The translations under genes were made by a program, and so were the position numbers. The notes beneath the pieces are model-generated. The model did not search any database. It was not told the DNA's origin and saw nothing but the letters and a program-made list of their open reading frames with translations. Positions 39,611 to 51,600 of a stretch of 64,000 bases of DNA are shown here, in pieces; within the stretch, counting starts at the first letter, position 1, and each line of letters begins with the position of its first letter. Source of the DNA: Macropodus opercularis (lineage: Eukaryota > Chordata > Actinopteri > Anabantiformes > Osphronemidae); assembly GCA_030770545.1 (NCBI GenBank), contig JAUCMP010000026.1, positions 5,188,501 to 5,252,500 of the forward strand, in the 5' to 3' direction.

Positions 39611-42600
39611 CTGCGTCAAACAGAGAACAAAGTTAATCTTTATATTTAGGCCAATATCTGAAATAAAGATCTCAATTCATTTGTTGTGAAAAACAATTAA
39701 AAATATTTTTCCTAAACTTAAGAAAAAATTCACAGTGACCAAGCTACTACTAACCTGCTTTGGTGATATTGCGATGTTCCTTCCGTAGGACAGACGCAAC
39801 CTCCTTCCTGACTACTGTAACCCTTGATGCAGCCATTTTAGGTTGGTCCAGATTTTGTTCCAGGGACATCTTCTTTGGTGCTTTTTGTGACAGTTCTCTG
39901 TGTTCTTTAGAGGGTGTCGCTGGTCTGGGTGTTTTTCCTTCTTTAGTTGGTTTCTTTACTACTTTCTGTCCTTTGGGTGATTTCTTGGCCTCCTTTTCTT
40001 CTTTGAAAGGTCTTTCCTCTTTCTCTTCTTTGAGAGTTTCCTTGACTTCTTTCTTTTCTGTGGGAAGTTTCTTCAGTTCTTTCTCTTCTTTAGATGGTTT
40101 CCTGACATCCTTGTGTTCTTTAGGGGGTTTCTTTTCTTCTGGTGGTTTTAAGATATCTTTTTCTTTTTTAGGCTGTTTCTTGACTTCCTTTGTTTCTTGG
40201 GGGTGTTTTCTGACTTCTTTCTGTTTTTTGCGTTCTACTTCTTCAAGAGGTTTCTTAACATATTTTTCCTCCTTGAAAGGTTTCTTGACTTCCTTCTTTT
40301 CTTTAGGTGGTTCTTTGGTTTCCTTCTTTTCTTTGGTGAGTGTCTTAACTTCCTTCTCTTCTGTAAGTGGTTCTTTAGTTTCCTTCTTTTCTTTGGAAGG
40401 TTCCTTCACTGCATCCTTTTCTTTGGAAGGTTCTTTAGTTTCCTTCTTTTCTTTGGGTGGTTCTTTGGCTTCCTTCTTTTCTTTGGAAGGTTTCTTAACT
40501 TCCTTCTCTTCTCTAGGTGGTTCTTTGATTTCCTTCGTTTCTTTGGGAGGTTCTTTGGTTTCCTTCTCTTCTTTAAGTGGTTCTTTGGCTTCCTTCTTTT
40601 CTTTGGGAGGTTTTTTAACTTCCTTCTCTTCTTTGTGCGGTTCTTTGGTTTCCTTCCGTTCTTTAGAAGGTTTCTTAACCTCCTTCTCTTCTTTAGATGG
40701 TTCTTTGACTTCCTTCTTTTCTATGGGGAGTTTCTTAAATTCTTTCTCCTGTTTAGGTGGTTCTCTGGTTTCCTTCTTTTCTTTGAGAGGTTTCTTAACT
40801 TCCTTCTCTTCTTCATGTGGTTCTTTGGTTTCCTTCTTTTCTAAGGGGAGTTTCTTAACTTCCTTCTCTTTTTTGTGTGGTTGTTTAGTTTCCTTCTTTT
40901 CTTTGGAAGGTTTCTTATCTTCCTTCTCTTCTCTAGGAGGTGGTTCTTTGGTTTCCTTCTTTTCTTTAGGTGGTTCTTTGGTTTCCTTCTTTTCTTTAGG
41001 TGGTTCCTTGATTTCCTTCTTTCCTTTAGGTGGTTCTTTGGTTTCTTTCTCTTCTTTAGGTGGTTCTTTGGTTTCCTTCTCTTCTTTGGAAGGTTTCTTA
41101 ACTTCCTTCTCTTCTCTAGGTGGTTCTTTGAATTCCTTAGTTTCTTTGGGAGGTTCTTTGGTTTCCTTATCTTCTTTATGTGGTTCTTTTGCTTCCTTCT
41201 TTTCTTTAGGTGGTTCTTTGGTTTCCTTCTTTTCTTTGGAAGGTTTCTTAACTTCCTTCTCTTCTCTAGGTGGTTCTTTGATTTCCTTGGTTTCTTTGGG
41301 AGGTTCTTTGGTTTCCTTCTTTTCTTTAGGTGGTTCTTTGGTTTCCTTCTTTTCTTTGGAAGGTTTCTTAACTTTCTTCTTTTCTTTAGGTGGTTGTTTG
41401 GTTTCCTTCTTTTCTTTGGGGGGTTCTTTGGTTTCCTTCGCTTCTTTGGCTTCCCTTTTTTCTTTGGAAGGTTTCTTAACTTCCTTCTCTTCTCTAGGTG
41501 GTTCTTTGATTTCCTTGGTTTCTTTGGGAGGTTCTTTGGTTTCCTTCTCTTTTTTATGTGGTTCTTTGGTTTCCTTCTTTTCTTTAGGTGGTTGTTTGGT
41601 TTCCTTCTTTTCTTTGGGAGGTTCTTTGGTTTCCTTCTCTTCTTTATGTCGTTCTTTGGTTTCCTTCACTTCTTTATGTGGTTCTTTGGCTTCCTTCTTT
41701 TCTTTAGGTGGTTGTTTAGTTTCCTTCTTTTCTTTAGGTGGTTGTTTAGTTTCCTTCTTTTCTTTAGGTGGTTGTTTAGTTTCCTTCTTTTCTTTAGGTG
41801 GTTGTTTGGTTTCCTTCTTTTCTTTGGGAGGTTCTTTGGTTTCCTTCACTTCTTTATGTGGTTCTTTGGCTTCCTTCTTTTCTTTAGGTGGTTGTTTAGT
41901 TTCCTTCTTTTCTTTAGGTGGTTGTTTAGTTTCCTTCTTTTCTTTAGGTGGTTGTTTGGTTTCCTTCTTTTCTTTAGGTGGTTGTTTAGTTTCCTTCTTT
42001 TCTTTAGGTGGTTGTTTAGTTTCCTTCGCTTCTTTAAGTGGTTCTTTGCCTTCCTTTTTTTCTTTGGGAGGTTTTTTAACTTCCTTCTCTTCTTTAGATG
42101 GTTCTTTGACTTCCTTCTTTTCTATGGGGAGTTTCTTAAATTCTTTCTCCTCTTTAGGTGGTTCTCTGGTTTCCTTCTTTTCTTTGGGAGGTTTCTTAAC
42201 TTCCTTATCTTCTTCATGTGGTTCTTTGGCTTCCTTCTTTTCTTTAGGTGGTTGTTTGGTTTCCTTCTTTTCTTTGGGAGGTTTCTTAACTTCCTTATCT
42301 TCTTCATGTGGTTCTTTGGCTTCCTTCTTTTCAATAAGGAGTTTCTTAACGTCCTTCTCTTTTTTGTGTGGTTGTTTGGCTTCCTTCTTTTCTTTGGGAG
42401 GTTTCTTAACTTCCTTCTCTTCTTTAGATGGTTCTTTGGTTTCCTTCTTTTCTTTGGAAGGTTTCTTAACTCCCTTCTCTTTTTTGTGTGGTTCTTTGAT
42501 TTCCTTATTTACTTTGGGAGAATTCTTGACATCTATATCTTGTTTAGGTGGCACTGTGATGTTTTTATCAGTGTTGAGAGGTTTCAAGACTACTTTTTGT

Positions 42601-45600
42601 ACTCTGGGAGGCTTCTCGACCTCTTTCTTATCTGTGAGAGGTTTCTTTGTTTCTTTCTCTTCTTTCAGAAACGTCTTTACTTCTTCCTTTTCTTTCAAAT
42701 GTTTCTTGACTTCAGGTTTTTGTTGTGGTGTCTTTGTAATGTTTTTATCTTCTCTTCTCTTTTCTACTCTGCGAGGTTTCTTGACTTCTTTGGATGGTTC
42801 TTTGATTTCTTTCTTTTCTTCTTTGAGTGTTTTTTTGATTTTCTTTTGTTCCTTGTGTGGTTCCTGGATTTCCTTCTCTTCTTTGTGTGGTTTCTTAACT
42901 TCTTTTTCTTCTTTATGTGGTTTTGTAATTTCCTTCGTTGCTTTGTAAGATTTTCTGACGTCTTTATCTTGTTTAGGTGACACTGTGATGTTTTTATCTT
43001 CTTTCAGAGTTTTTAAGACTACTTTTTCTACTCTGAGACGCTTCTGAGCTTCCTTCTTCTCTTTAAAAAGTTTCTGTTCTTTGATTGGTTTCTTGACTTC
43101 AGGTTTCTGTTGTGGTGTCTTTGTAATGTTTTTATCTTCTCTAAGAGGTTTTAAAATTACCTTTTCTACTCTGCGAGGTTTCTTGACTTCTTTGGATGGT
43201 TCTTTGATTTCTTTCTTTTCTTTGGGGAATTTTTTAACTTCCTTTTCTTCTTTGAGTGTTTTTTTGATTAGCTTTTGTTCTTTGTGTGGTTTCTTAACTT
43301 CTTTTTCTTCTTTATGTGGTTCTGTAATTTCCTTTTTTGCTTTGTAAGATTTTTTGACGTCTTTATCTTGTTTAGGTGACACTGTGATGTTTTTATCTTC
43401 TTTGAGAGTTTTTAAGACTACTTTTTCTACTCTGAGAGGCTTCTCAACTTCTTTCCTCTCTTTAAGATGTATCTGTTCTTTGATTGGTTTCTTCACTTCA
43501 GGTTTTTGTTGTAATGGCTTTGTGATGTTTTTATCTTCTCTGAGAGGTTTTAAAACTACCTTTTCTACTCTGCGAGATTTCTTGATTTCTTTGTCTTCTT
43601 TGGATGGTTCTTTGATTTCTTTCTTTTCTTTGGGGAGTTTTTTAACTTCCTTTTCTTCTTTGAGAGTTTTTTGGATTTGCTTTTGTTCTTTGTGTGGTTT
43701 CTTGAATTCCTTCTCTTCTTTCTGTGGTTCTTTGATTTCCTTCTTTTCTTTGTGCGGTTTCTTAACTTCTTTTTCTTCTTTATGTGGTTCTGTAATTTCC
43801 TTCTTTGCTTTGTAAGATTTCTTGACATCTTTTTTAGGTGACACTGTGACGTTTTTATCTTCTTTCAGAGTTTTTAAGACTACTTTTTCTACTCTGAGAG
43901 GCTTCTCAACTTCTTTCCTCTCTTTAAGATGTATCTGTTCTTTGATTGGTTTCTTCATTTCAGGTTTTTGTTGTAATGGCTTTGTGATGTTTTTATCTTC
44001 TCTGAGAGATTTCAAGATTAGTTTATTGACCCTTTCTTTCTCTCTTTTAGATGGTTTTGTTACTTCCTTCTCTTGTTTGAGCAGTTTCTTTGCCTTCTTG
44101 TCTACAACTACAACAACTTTCTTTACTTTCATCTCCTCTCTACTTGGTTTCTTGATTTCTTTCTCTTCTTTGAGATGTTCCTTTGACTCCTCCTGCTCTT
44201 TACGTTGTTTCTTGACTTTCTTCTCATCTTTGAGAGATTTTGTAACTACCTTTTCTTCTTTGATAGCTTTCTTTACTTCTTTAATTTGTTTCTTTAATTC
44301 TTTATCATCTTTGAGAGGTTTCTTGGATTCCTGTTTCCTTGTTTTCCTCTCCTCTTTAGGTTGTTTCTTGACTTCCTTCTCTTTTTTGAGAGGTTTCATT
44401 GCTTCCTCCTTCTCTTTTGGTTGTTTCTTGACTTCCTTCTCTTTTTTGAGAGGTTTCATTGCTTCCTCCTTCTCTTTTGGTTGTTTCTTGACTTCCTTCA
44501 CTTTTTTGAGAGGTTTCATTGCTTCCTCCTTCTCTTTTGGTTGTTTCTTGACTCCCTTCTCTTTTTTGAGAGGTTTCATTGCTTCCTCCTTCTCTTTTGG
44601 TTGTTTCTTGACTTCCTTCTCTTCTTTGAGAGGTTTCATTGCTTCCTCCTTCTCTTTTGGTTGTTTCTTGACTTCCTTCTCTTTTTTGAGAGGTTTCATT
44701 GCTTCCTCCTTCTCTTTTGGTTGTTTCTTGACTTCCTTCTCTTCTTTGAGAGGTTTCATTGCTTCCTCCTTCTCTTTTGGTTGTTTCTTGACTTCCTTCT
44801 CTTTTTTGAGAGGTTTCATTGCTTCCTCCTTCTCTTTTGATTGTTTCTTGACTTCCTTCTCTTCTTTGAGAGGTTTCATTGCTTTCTTCTCCTCTTTTGG
44901 TTGTTTCTTGACTTCCTTCTCTTTTTTGAGAGGTTTCATTGCTTCCTCCTCCTCTTTTGGTTGTTTCTTGACTTCCTTCTCTTTTTTGAGAGGTTTCATT
45001 GCTTCCTCCTTCTCTTTTGGTTGTTTCTGGACTTCCTTCTCTTCTTTGAGAGGTTTCTTTATTTTCTTCTCTACTATGAGAGCTTTCTTTACTTCTTCAG
45101 GAAGTTTTCTGACTTCCTTCTCTTTCAATGGTTTTATTAATTCTAAAGGTTTTGCCTTCCTGGGTGATTTTCTGACTTCTTTTTCTATTTTAATTTTAGC
45201 CTCTTCTATAGTCAGCTTCTTGGTATCTTCCCCTGCTTTGAAAGGCATCTTCTTTGGCTCTTCTTCCAAAAAAAGAAGAAAAAAAAGAAGCATGAACACA
45301 TTAGTAGAATATACTGCATAAAGGTAAAATCCTGAAATTGAACAGACAAACAAACAGATGTTTGAAAAGTGTTTTGGGAAGATGCCACGTTTTGTTAACT
45401 CTTTTTTTGTGTGTGTGTTATTGTATCACATATTGTGTCTTTATTCATATGTCTACTGAAAAGTACTGCATCAGTACAATTACCTCTGGGCTTCTTTGAT
45501 TTTGTCTGACGGTGTTTTGTCTCAGGTTTGGCCTCCTCCTTTTCCTGTTTTAGTTTGATCTCTATGGCTTCCTCAAGTTTGGTTTCCTTCTCTTGTTTCA

Positions 45601-48600
45601 CCTTCTTTTTGGCCATTTTGAGATCTGTATAATACAACCGCATATATCATTAAAATATACTAAATCGATTCATATAGTTAGACATGGGAGAAATTTGTGT
45701 TGGATGTATTGCATATATACACATAAACACAGTAATACTGTAAATCACTTAGCAATAAAGTGCACATTTCAAGAATATTACCTTCCATAATAGCTTCTTT
45801 AACTTCTTTTATGGCATCTCGTTCCTTCGCATCTTTGAGAACTAAAGTTCATCATTCAAGAATATGTAAAATACAGTTTGTTTCTCAGCAGAACTCATCA
45901 CGAGAATAATCATGCTTGCATAAGCGCTATAAGCACTACAGCAGTGTAACACTTTAATCAACATCACAGCACAAGCTAGATCAGGTCATTTGGTCAGACC
46001 TAGACTTAGGCTACAGCTGTGGAACCTTTGTTAATCAGAATTTGTTTGGTTTGAAACCATCATACACCACGCTGGCGATTTACACATGAACAAAACAACA
46101 AGAACAACAACAACAAGACAATTACAAAAACAATGGTAAAAAAGATCGATGAAATTTAATAATAAATTCAATTAATAAATTCAATATGTATCAAAATATG
46201 AAACATGTCACATTAACAAATATCTGTAATACCTTAATAAATTATCTCACACCAAACTGATCACAAGCATTTAATACAGTACAGTATGTCAACATCTTTA
46301 AAAAAATAGGTCATCGGTTTTGTTAATGTCACATCTCATTCACTATAAACACAAGGACAGAATGAAGACAAACACTGGATGGTTATTAAAGAGTTGTGTA
46401 CCTTTGTCATGTTTGCGATAGTCTTCTTCTTTGTGGGCAGCTTCATTGTCATCGGGTTCAGACAATGCACTGGCATCACTGAGGGTCTCAGTTGAAACCG
46501 TTTCAAATGGTTGGACTGATGCTTCCTTTTCTTTATCTTCAGCTTCATCATCCACTTCAACCCCAGCGCCCGTTTCCTCCTTCTCTAAATCCTTATTTGT
46601 AAAAACATTAGTGTCTGTAAAATGGTCTTTAACCTCAGTGTCAGTTATGTCAATGTTCTCTTCATCCAAATGAAGAGCTTTATCTTCAGTCGCTTCCTGT
46701 TCAGCCTCTTCTTCTGTTTTGGCCTCCTCATTTTTGTCGTGATCTTTGGCCATATCTTTGGTGTCCTCCTTCTCTTTGACCAAGTCATCCACTAGGTCTT
46801 CATTGGCTTTGAGGTCTTTCTCCATATCTTGAACCAAGCCTTTGTCAGTTGTGGTAACCGCCTCCTCTACCAAATCTTCTTCAGCTTTGATCTCCTTCAC
46901 TTCTTCCTCACCAACAAAGTCCTCCTCCTCTTTAGCTAGATCTTCTTCTGATTTGGTTTCCTTCTCCTTGTTTTCAACAAAGTTTTCTGTAGCTTTGGTC
47001 ACCTCTTCCTTTTCTGTCTCTTCTTCTTCAGCCTTTTTGACCAAATCTTTTTTGACTGTGGTTTCCTCCTCCTCTTCCACATTTTCAATTAAATCATCTT
47101 GAGCTTTTGTCTCTTCCTCCCCCTCCGCTCCAACCAAATGTTCATCTACTGCAGTTTCTTCTGCTTTGGTCTCTTCCTCTTTGACCAAATCTTCATCTTC
47201 TGCAGTTTCTTCTGCTTTGGTCTCTTCCTTTTTGACCAAATCTTCATCTACTGCAGTTTCTTCTGCTTTGGTTTCTTCCTCCTCGACCAAATGTTCATCT
47301 ACTGCAGGTTCTTCTGCTTTGGTCTCTTCCTCCTCGTCCAAATCTTCATCTACTACAGTTTCTTCTGCTTTGGTTTCTTCTTCCTTGACCAAATCTTCAT
47401 CTACTGCAGGTTCTTCTGCTTTGGTTTCTTCCTCCTCAACCAAATGTTCATCTACTGCAGGTACTTCTGCTTTGGTTTCTACCTCCTCGACCAAATGTTC
47501 CTCTACTGCAGTTTCTTCTGCTTTGGTCTCTTCCTCCTTGACTAAAACTTCATATACTGCAGTTTGTTCTGCTTTGGTTTCCTCCTCCTTGACCAAATCT
47601 TCATCTACTGCAATTTCTTCTGCTTTGGTTTCTTCCTCCTCGACCAAATGTTCATCTACTGCAGGTTCTTCTGCTTTGGTTTCCTCTTCCTCTTTGACCA
47701 AGTTATCATCATCTTTGTTCACCTCGTTCTCCTCCTGCTGATCTTCTTCATCTTTGGTCTCATCCTCTTTGACCAAAACTTCATCTTCTGAGGTTTCTTC
47801 TGGTTTGGTTTCCTTCTTCTCTTCCTTGTGTTTGACCAAAGCTTTGGGTTCCTTTTCTTCCTCCTCCTCTTTGATCAAATCATCGTGAGCACTGGTCTCA
47901 CTCTCCTCCCGTTTGACCAAATCTTCTTCAGTTTTGGTTTCTTCCTCCTCCTCCACCAGATCTTTGTGTGCTGCAGGTTCTTCTGCTCTGGTGCTCCTCT
48001 TCTCCTCCTCTTTTACATGTTCTACCAAATTGTCTGCTTTGGTTTCCTCCTTCTCCAAATGTTCAATCAAATTTCCTTCAGCTTTGGTCTCTTTCACGTT
48101 AAGTTGTTCTGCCTCCTCTTTAGTGATTTTTGGCTTTTCCTGTTGTTTTCCCTCAACCTCATCTGTCTGAATATGGTTTTGTGTTTCTGCTTCTTCTTTT
48201 GTAAATACCTGCCTCTCTTCCACTACATCTTCCTGGTCCCTCTCTGCAATAATCTTGTCTTCTTGTCTGTCATTCCCAGTGTCAGAGTCTTCTGCCTCTT
48301 CTTTATCTTCCTCCTTCTCATCATCATCAAGGACTACTTCCTGGTCCAGTGCAGGTTCTGTTTCTTCAACATTTTTTGCTAGTAATGTGATAGTGACAAA
48401 TTTAGTGTCTGTTTTGTTTTCAATCTGGTATCTAATGAATGTGACAGAGAAAAACCACATGAATACCGTCATCTTCTGCTGCCTCTTGGTCAACAGCTTC
48501 AAAGGGAACTTCATCGTCCTCCACAATCTTTGCATCTTCACTTAACTTTGCAGCAGGATGATCTTCATGTTTGGCAGTGGACTTAATCTCTGCAACTGTA

Positions 48601-51600
48601 TCATCAGCTATTGTCACCTCTCTTATAGGATATTACTATGTGTCAACTGAAAATGAAAATCTTTGTCTCATAAAATGTAATTTAATTTATAGTAAAGGTA
48701 TCAGGAATCTCTACACAGAAAACAGTCATAGGATAAATCATTGTTTTTGGTTTTAGTCTAAGAAATATAAATTAAAAGAGCAATATAGTTAATAATCATC
48801 TCTGTGCTAACGTTTGACATGTGTTGTGACTTGTGTGATTCCATGCACAGATGAAAAAAATGCGTGTACATACATCAGATCGCAGATTTAGATTGTTGAA
48901 TGCAGATGTTGGGATTCAAGAAGATGCTTGTGCAACACGAGAGAGGATACTCAGAATTTATTAGTGAATTCTGATCATGCTTTGAGAAAAAAGACTTTTT
49001 AACAACAGGTGTAAGAAATTATCAAAATAAACAAATGAATGCACAACAATGCTGACGTTAAACAACTGTCAGTGGAACAAGCAAATGGAGAAAGCAGTCA
49101 ACAAACCCAGAGACACTTGGCTGCATATAAACATTTAATGCATGTTCATGGAGTAAAATGTCTTCAGTGGCTACGGTTGACACTTGAACATGCACGAACA
49201 CTCAAGCAAGTCTAAGCAACTATTTGCTGGCAGTCACAGAGCACTGTGGCAATGCCGTGGGGAGCTGTGCGTCCTTACCTTTATCGAAGGGGGGCAGAAA
49301 TTCACCTTTGTTTCAAACATATCACAGTGACCGTCAGGTAACATGGTTTTATAGAAATTATATTTAAGGTCACGCCAAAAACTGTGAAACTATATATACG
49401 TAACTATATTGAATGTACTTACCTTTTCTTCTTACCAATTTCATATCAGACAGGGCAGCTACAGTTTCATCTAAACAGAAACAGACACTTCAACACTATA
49501 AATATGCTAATAAAACGCAGCAAAAACTGCTAAATGTTTTTACCTTTTTCTGTTACTACATTGACAACTGGGGAGGCAACAGGTTCACCTTAAACAAGAG
49601 AAGTTGATGGGTATCAAAGTGGCAGTGTGTACTTAAAGTATGTATAACCTGACTAATGAGAGAGATCACTTAAGCAAACCTTGGTCACCAACAAGCATGT
49701 TTGACATGTAGGCCAAGATCCAATCTTTCTTGTCTGTGACCTCCAACAAAGCATCTTCAACGACCTTCATGGGGTCAATGGACACTTCAGGCATGATCCC
49801 TGAAAAAAGTCAGAACAGAAAACACCAGTAAAAGTAAATTATATGAACAGTTAGTAACGTCCTACTGTTGGTGAAGACAGACCTTCATCTCCGATCAGGG
49901 ATGTGGAGACGTAGCTTATGAGCGCGTTTATCGGTTCTACGGTGACTTCTGCTGTTCTCTTGAGAACTGAGACAGGATGAAATCCCACAGCGTTCTGGAT
50001 GTCTTATTACCAGACAACAACAACACAACGTCACAGCGACTGTTGAGTAAACTGTGCTTTGTAATTCAACACACAGATGAGAGTGTGTTAAACAATACTG
50101 TACCTTTCAATGTGTCCAGTATTACATCCACGATCGCACAGAGCACATCCTGGGTGCGTCCTGTTATTTCACTAACAAAGCCATTAGCAGCACTGAAGAC
50201 ATTTCTGCCGATCACCACGGGGTCAACGAAGCTAAGGTCAGTGGATCCTGACAAAAACAATATTAACACACATTCAGGCCAATGCTCCAGCACGTTTCTT
50301 CATGTAAACACCAAGAGGAAACACAAATGAATACAAATCCATTCTCTACTGTAGTTTCCTGACAGTTTAGACATCAGGACACTTTTGTACCTTTTGTGAT
50401 TTCCAGTGTGCCGTCCAGGACCGAGCAGAGCGCGTCCTGGACGTAGCCCACCAAGCCACTCACAGCGTCATCAGTAACCTTGAAGACGTTTCTGCCTATG
50501 ACCACAGGGTCCACGAAGCTAAAATCAGAAGACCCTGAGAAAAAGAGAGTGAAAACATTAATGTGCAGTGCGTCCAGTGTTAAGACGCTAGACAGGCGTG
50601 ACATGAGAAGAGTAAATACCTGTGACCGCTTGCAGAATAGTGTCTAAAATAGCAGAGAGAACGTTCTGGATGCAGCCCACTACTCCACAAATGGACTCAT
50701 TAGTAAGAGTGAAGGCAGCTCTGCCTATGACCACAGGGTCAACGTAGCTTAGGTCACTTTTTCCTGAGAAAAAAAATAGTTAATATCAGATTAGGGCTTC
50801 AATCAAGCAGCTACAAGACATCTTTCCCATAGCTTATGAGCGCTCATACCTTTATTTATATTCGTTATGGTGCCTACAACAGCATCCACCGCAGCACACA
50901 CTGCGTCCCTGAGGGAACCGGCTACTTCTCCCGTGAAGTCATTAGCTGAATGGAAAGCTCCTCTGCCTATCACCACAGGGTCAACGTAGCTGAGGTAGAA
51001 GTTTCCTGCAGTTAGAGGGAGATTTTAGGAGGTAGGACTACATCACATGCTAAAATGCCAAAGAAGAATGAATGTCTTCGTTTCATACCCTCGTCATCTG
51101 AGAAGTACTGGACAAATTCGCCTTTTGCTTCTGATATTTCTTCAGCTGCGTATGTGGCAGCAGACATGGGGTCACGTAGATCAGGTGCACATTCTGGGAA
51201 CCCAGACAAAAAAAAAGGTTGTGCATCACAGTATCAAAATCGCTTTTACCAACAACGTAGATCATCATCTCTTCTGTACCTTGAAACTTATGGAGCAGAC
51301 TAGAAACCTCGTCGACGGCGTCGTTTACAGCTTGAACAGGGTTCGTGATGACTTGCTGAATGTCTGAAAATCAACACACTTAGACCTGCGAACCATGACA
51401 AATAGAAACCTAAAGACATGCTGCAGTGTGTTTGTGACTAACCAGGGACAGCTTTGTACTCCACAAAGTCAAACATCACCACTCCCACAACCCCCCAGGA
51501 CAGAAGAGCAACCAGAGCAATGAGCAGCTCCACGGACACTTTGACCTTCCGGAGGAGCCCCAGACCTCTGGACCTCAGCGAGCTTGTCGGCTGTGCTGCT

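Larger units (their letters stand above)
39755..45262 (-). other. TRDN: TRDN giant KEKE exon (exon 18, 5,508 bases)
   Basis: One open frame of 1,835 codons is bounded by an acceptor at 45263-45264 and a donor at 39753-39754. It is almost entirely Lys, Glu, Pro and hydrophobic spacers, as in KEKE motifs. In triadin, KEKE motifs bind calsequestrin and the ryanodine receptor lumenal face. It occupies residues about 1216-3051 of the predicted protein. Three repeat classes follow in order: 20-residue units (44341-45060), long units of 133-154 residues (42540-44030), and 10-residue units (40290-42480). If the intron after it is retained, translation ends one glycine later at the TAG 39750-39752. 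The long antisense open frames here are by-products of this composition. Confidence 0.85.

Noticed and set aside
39760..42948. Long plus-strand open frames (1,062, 701 and 499 codons; Ser/Phe/Leu-rich) across 39760-45321
   Set aside because: They are antisense to the triadin KEKE exon. Lys/Glu codons on one strand give Phe/Ser/Leu codons and no stops on the other. They lack splice logic, domain content and sensible composition.
40290..45060. Regularly spaced repeats that might suggest a CRISPR array
   Set aside because: Units are head-to-tail with no unique spacers, all periods are multiples of three, and the repeat is protein-coding in a vertebrate genome.
47166..47741. Serine-rich plus-strand open frame
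   Set aside because: It is an antisense shadow of the 51-bp acidic triadin repeat; its periodicity simply mirrors that repeat.
46343..48541. Acidic open frame as a separate single-exon gene
   Set aside because: Its edges carry an acceptor (48379-48380) and a donor (46400-46401) whose phases fit the neighbouring triadin exons, and its apparent ATG lies in intron sequence.
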